DNA of 64,000 bases, taken from assembly GCF_900114995.1 (NCBI RefSeq), contig NZ_FOUX01000004.1, forward strand, positions 744,001 through 808,000. The letters run 5' to 3'. The notes under the pieces were generated by a model. That model did no database searches. It was not told where the DNA came from and saw only the letters and a program-made list of their open reading frames with translations. Position numbers and translations under genes: made by a program. Shown piece by piece: positions 62,857 through 64,000 of this stretch. This DNA comes from Chitinophaga sp. YR627. Lineage in GTDB: Bacteria > Bacteroidota > Bacteroidia > Chitinophagales > Chitinophagaceae. Each line of letters starts with the position of its first letter. Positions within the stretch are counted from its first letter, which is position 1.

Positions 62857-63819
62857 ATGGTAAAAGATATTAAACCGTTAAATGAGAAAGAGACACGCGC
62901 AGGCTTTGGAGAAGGTATATTGGAAGCTGGGCGTAAAAATCCGAATGTAGTAGCACTGACCGCCGACCTGTTGGGTTCGATGAAACTGAATGCCTTTATT
63001 AAGGAGTTTCCTGACCGCTTTGTACAGGTTGGTATCGCAGAAGCAAATATGATCGGTATTGCTGCCGGTATGACCATCGGTGGTAAGATCCCTTATACAA
63101 CCACATTCGCTAACTTTTCTACAGGCCGTGTATACGACCAGATCCGTCAGTCAGTTGCCTATTCCAACAAGAACGTAAAGATCTGTGCATCCCACGCTGG
63201 TCTGACCCTCGGTGAAGATGGTGCTACCCACCAGATTCTCGAAGATATCGGTATGATGAAAATGCTGCCAGGTATGACTGTGATCGTTCCATGCGATTTC
63301 AACCAGACCAAAGCTGCAACCATCGCTATCGCTGACTATGAAGGTCCGGTTTACCTGCGCTTCGGTCGTCCAAAATGGCCAAACTTCACGCCGGAAGATC
63401 AGCAATTCGAAGTAGGTAAAGCCCAGGTACTGCACGAAGGAACAGATATCACCCTGTTTGCATGCGGTCACATGGTATGGTTATCTGTCGAAGCTGGTAA
63501 GATCCTGGAAGAAAAAGGCTACAGCGTTGAAATCATCAACATACATACTATTAAACCACTGGATGAAGAAGCAGTACTGCGTTCTATCCAGAAAACCGGT
63601 TGTGCCGTAACATCCGAAGAACACAACGTACTGGGTGGCCTCGGTGACAGCATCGCACAGGTAGCTGCACGTCACAATCCAATTCCTATCGAATACGTAG
63701 GTACTAACGATACTTTTGGTGAAAGTGGTAAACCACTGGATCTGCTGAAAAAATACGGTCTGGATACAGAGCATATCGTTGCTGCTGCTGAAAGAGCAAT
63801 CGCAAGAAAGAAGAAATAA
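62857..63819 (+). CDS. Transketolase C-terminal (pyrimidine-binding) subunit
   Basis: This 320-aa protein is the second half of a split transketolase. It contains the pyrimidine-binding domain (ETRAGFGEGILEAGRKNPNV, VGIAEANMIGIAAGMTIGG, ASHAGLTLGEDGATHQ) and the C-terminal domain (GTDITLFACGHMVWLSVEAG, TSEEHNVLGGLGDSIAQVAA). The thiamine-pyrophosphate pyrophosphate-binding half is missing and must be encoded elsewhere, because galE lies directly upstream and a sigma factor downstream. In many bacteria the two halves are neighbours. The conserved catalytic Glu is in GIAEANM. It acts in the pentose phosphate pathway. It may be cotranscribed with galE. A terminator follows. Confidence 0.92.
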   Translation: MVKDIKPLNEKETRAGFGEGILEAGRKNPNVVALTADLLGSMKLNAFIKEFPDRFVQVGIAEANMIGIAAGMTIGGKIPYTTTFANFSTGRVYDQIRQSVAYSNKNVKICASHAGLTLGEDGATHQILEDIGMMKMLPGMTVIVPCDFNQTKAATIAIADYEGPVYLRFGRPKWPNFTPEDQQFEVGKAQVLHEGTDITLFACGHMVWLSVEAGKILEEKGYSVEIINIHTIKPLDEEAVLRSIQKTGCAVTSEEHNVLGGLGDSIAQVAARHNPIPIEYVGTNDTFGESGKPLDLLKKYGLDTEHIVAAAERAIARKKK

Positions 63820-63842
63820 TCTGTTTCGGATTAAACTTTATG

Positions 63843-63876
63843 TAAAAAAAGCCATCATAATGATGGTTTTTTTTAT
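63843..63876 (+). terminator. Terminator of the transketolase subunit gene
   Basis: AAAAAGCCATCAT and ATGATGGTTTTT form a stem with adjacent A and T runs. Eight T residues follow. It is about 24 bp after the stop. Confidence 0.88.
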
Positions 63877-63896
63877 TTAAACCATTTAACCTAAGA

Positions 63897-64000
63897 ATGA
63901 GCATACCTCAGGATGATAAGGCATTATTGGCAATATACCGTGACCCTGCCACAAGGGAAAAGGGCTTCACGTATATCATCCAGAAATACCAGGAACGCCT
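63897..64000 (+). CDS. ECF sigma factor, N-terminal fragment (runs off the window)
   Basis: Only the first 34 codons lie in the window: MSIPQDDKALLAIYRDPATR then EKGFTYIIQKYQERL. This opening (ALLA-(I/L)-(Y/F)-RDP-x-T-(R/K)-EKGF-...QKYQERL) is the typical start of a Bacteroidota ECF sigma factor of the SigW-like group, leading into region 2. The gene continues beyond position 64000. It follows a strong terminator, so it has its own promoter. Its anti-sigma partner, if any, is outside the window. Confidence 0.8.
   Translation, partial: MSIPQDDKALLAIYRDPATREKGFTYIIQKYQER

Noticed and set aside
1..64000. CRISPR arrays, insertion sequences, transposases, integrases or restriction systems
   Set aside because: No regularly spaced identical repeats, terminal inverted repeats with a transposase, or recognisable enzymes of these classes were seen.

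Overview
The window comes from a member of the Bacteroidota, most probably a Chitinophaga-like soil bacterium. The signs are a SusC/SusD pair with an STN-type receptor under an ECF sigma/FecR pair, several large CarboxypepD-reg TonB receptors, lipoproteins with Bacteroidota-style signal peptides, the DUF6452/DUF6048-like pair, and promoters of the TAnnTTTG (-7) type. The taxon is inferred from these features, not from a search.

Left part (1 to about 21.3 kb) is accessory DNA, AT-rich in places and partly decayed. It holds an unplaced protein, a secreted beta-propeller, a small hypothetical, a chimeric HxlR remnant, and a LytS/LytR-type two-component pair broken by stops and frameshifts. Next come three tandem small secreted two-cysteine proteins, then a minus-strand locus SusC - SusD - GH2 - S9 peptidase divergent from an ECF sigma factor and FecR anti-sigma factor. 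A degenerate gene and a tRNA-Ser(GCT) close this part.

Middle part (21.5 to 44.7 kb) looks like core genome: fatty acid desaturase, fabF, uvrA, a DUF6452/DUF6048-like pair, ElaA-like GNAT, a ModF/PhrA-like tandem ABC ATPase, alpha-2-macroglobulin with PBP1C, rarA, an M13 metallopeptidase, a YHS lipoprotein and small membrane or lipoproteins. A perfect 50-bp palindrome lies between fabF and uvrA.

Right part (45 to 64 kb) holds an Oar-like TonB receptor, a lipocalin-like lipoprotein, Lrp divergent from ppsA, a beta-helix lipoprotein with a TonB receptor, a 136-aa unknown, an LpxH-like phosphoesterase, a DUF47/PiT phosphate pair, rfbA, galE, a transketolase C-terminal subunit and the start of an ECF sigma gene.

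The main discovery is regulatory. Five minus-strand promoters at 48.5, 48.8, 54.1, 57.1 and 57.7 kb each carry 3-4 TTAACA-like heptamers with an 11-bp period. The first heptamer lies exactly 8 bp upstream of an exact TAnnTTTG box in every case. This matches the architecture of Pho boxes in other phyla (heptamers at 11-bp period replacing the -35 element), and the phosphate transporter pair sits beside them. I infer a local phosphate-starvation regulon containing two TonB receptors, a surface beta-helix lipoprotein and an unknown 136-aa protein.
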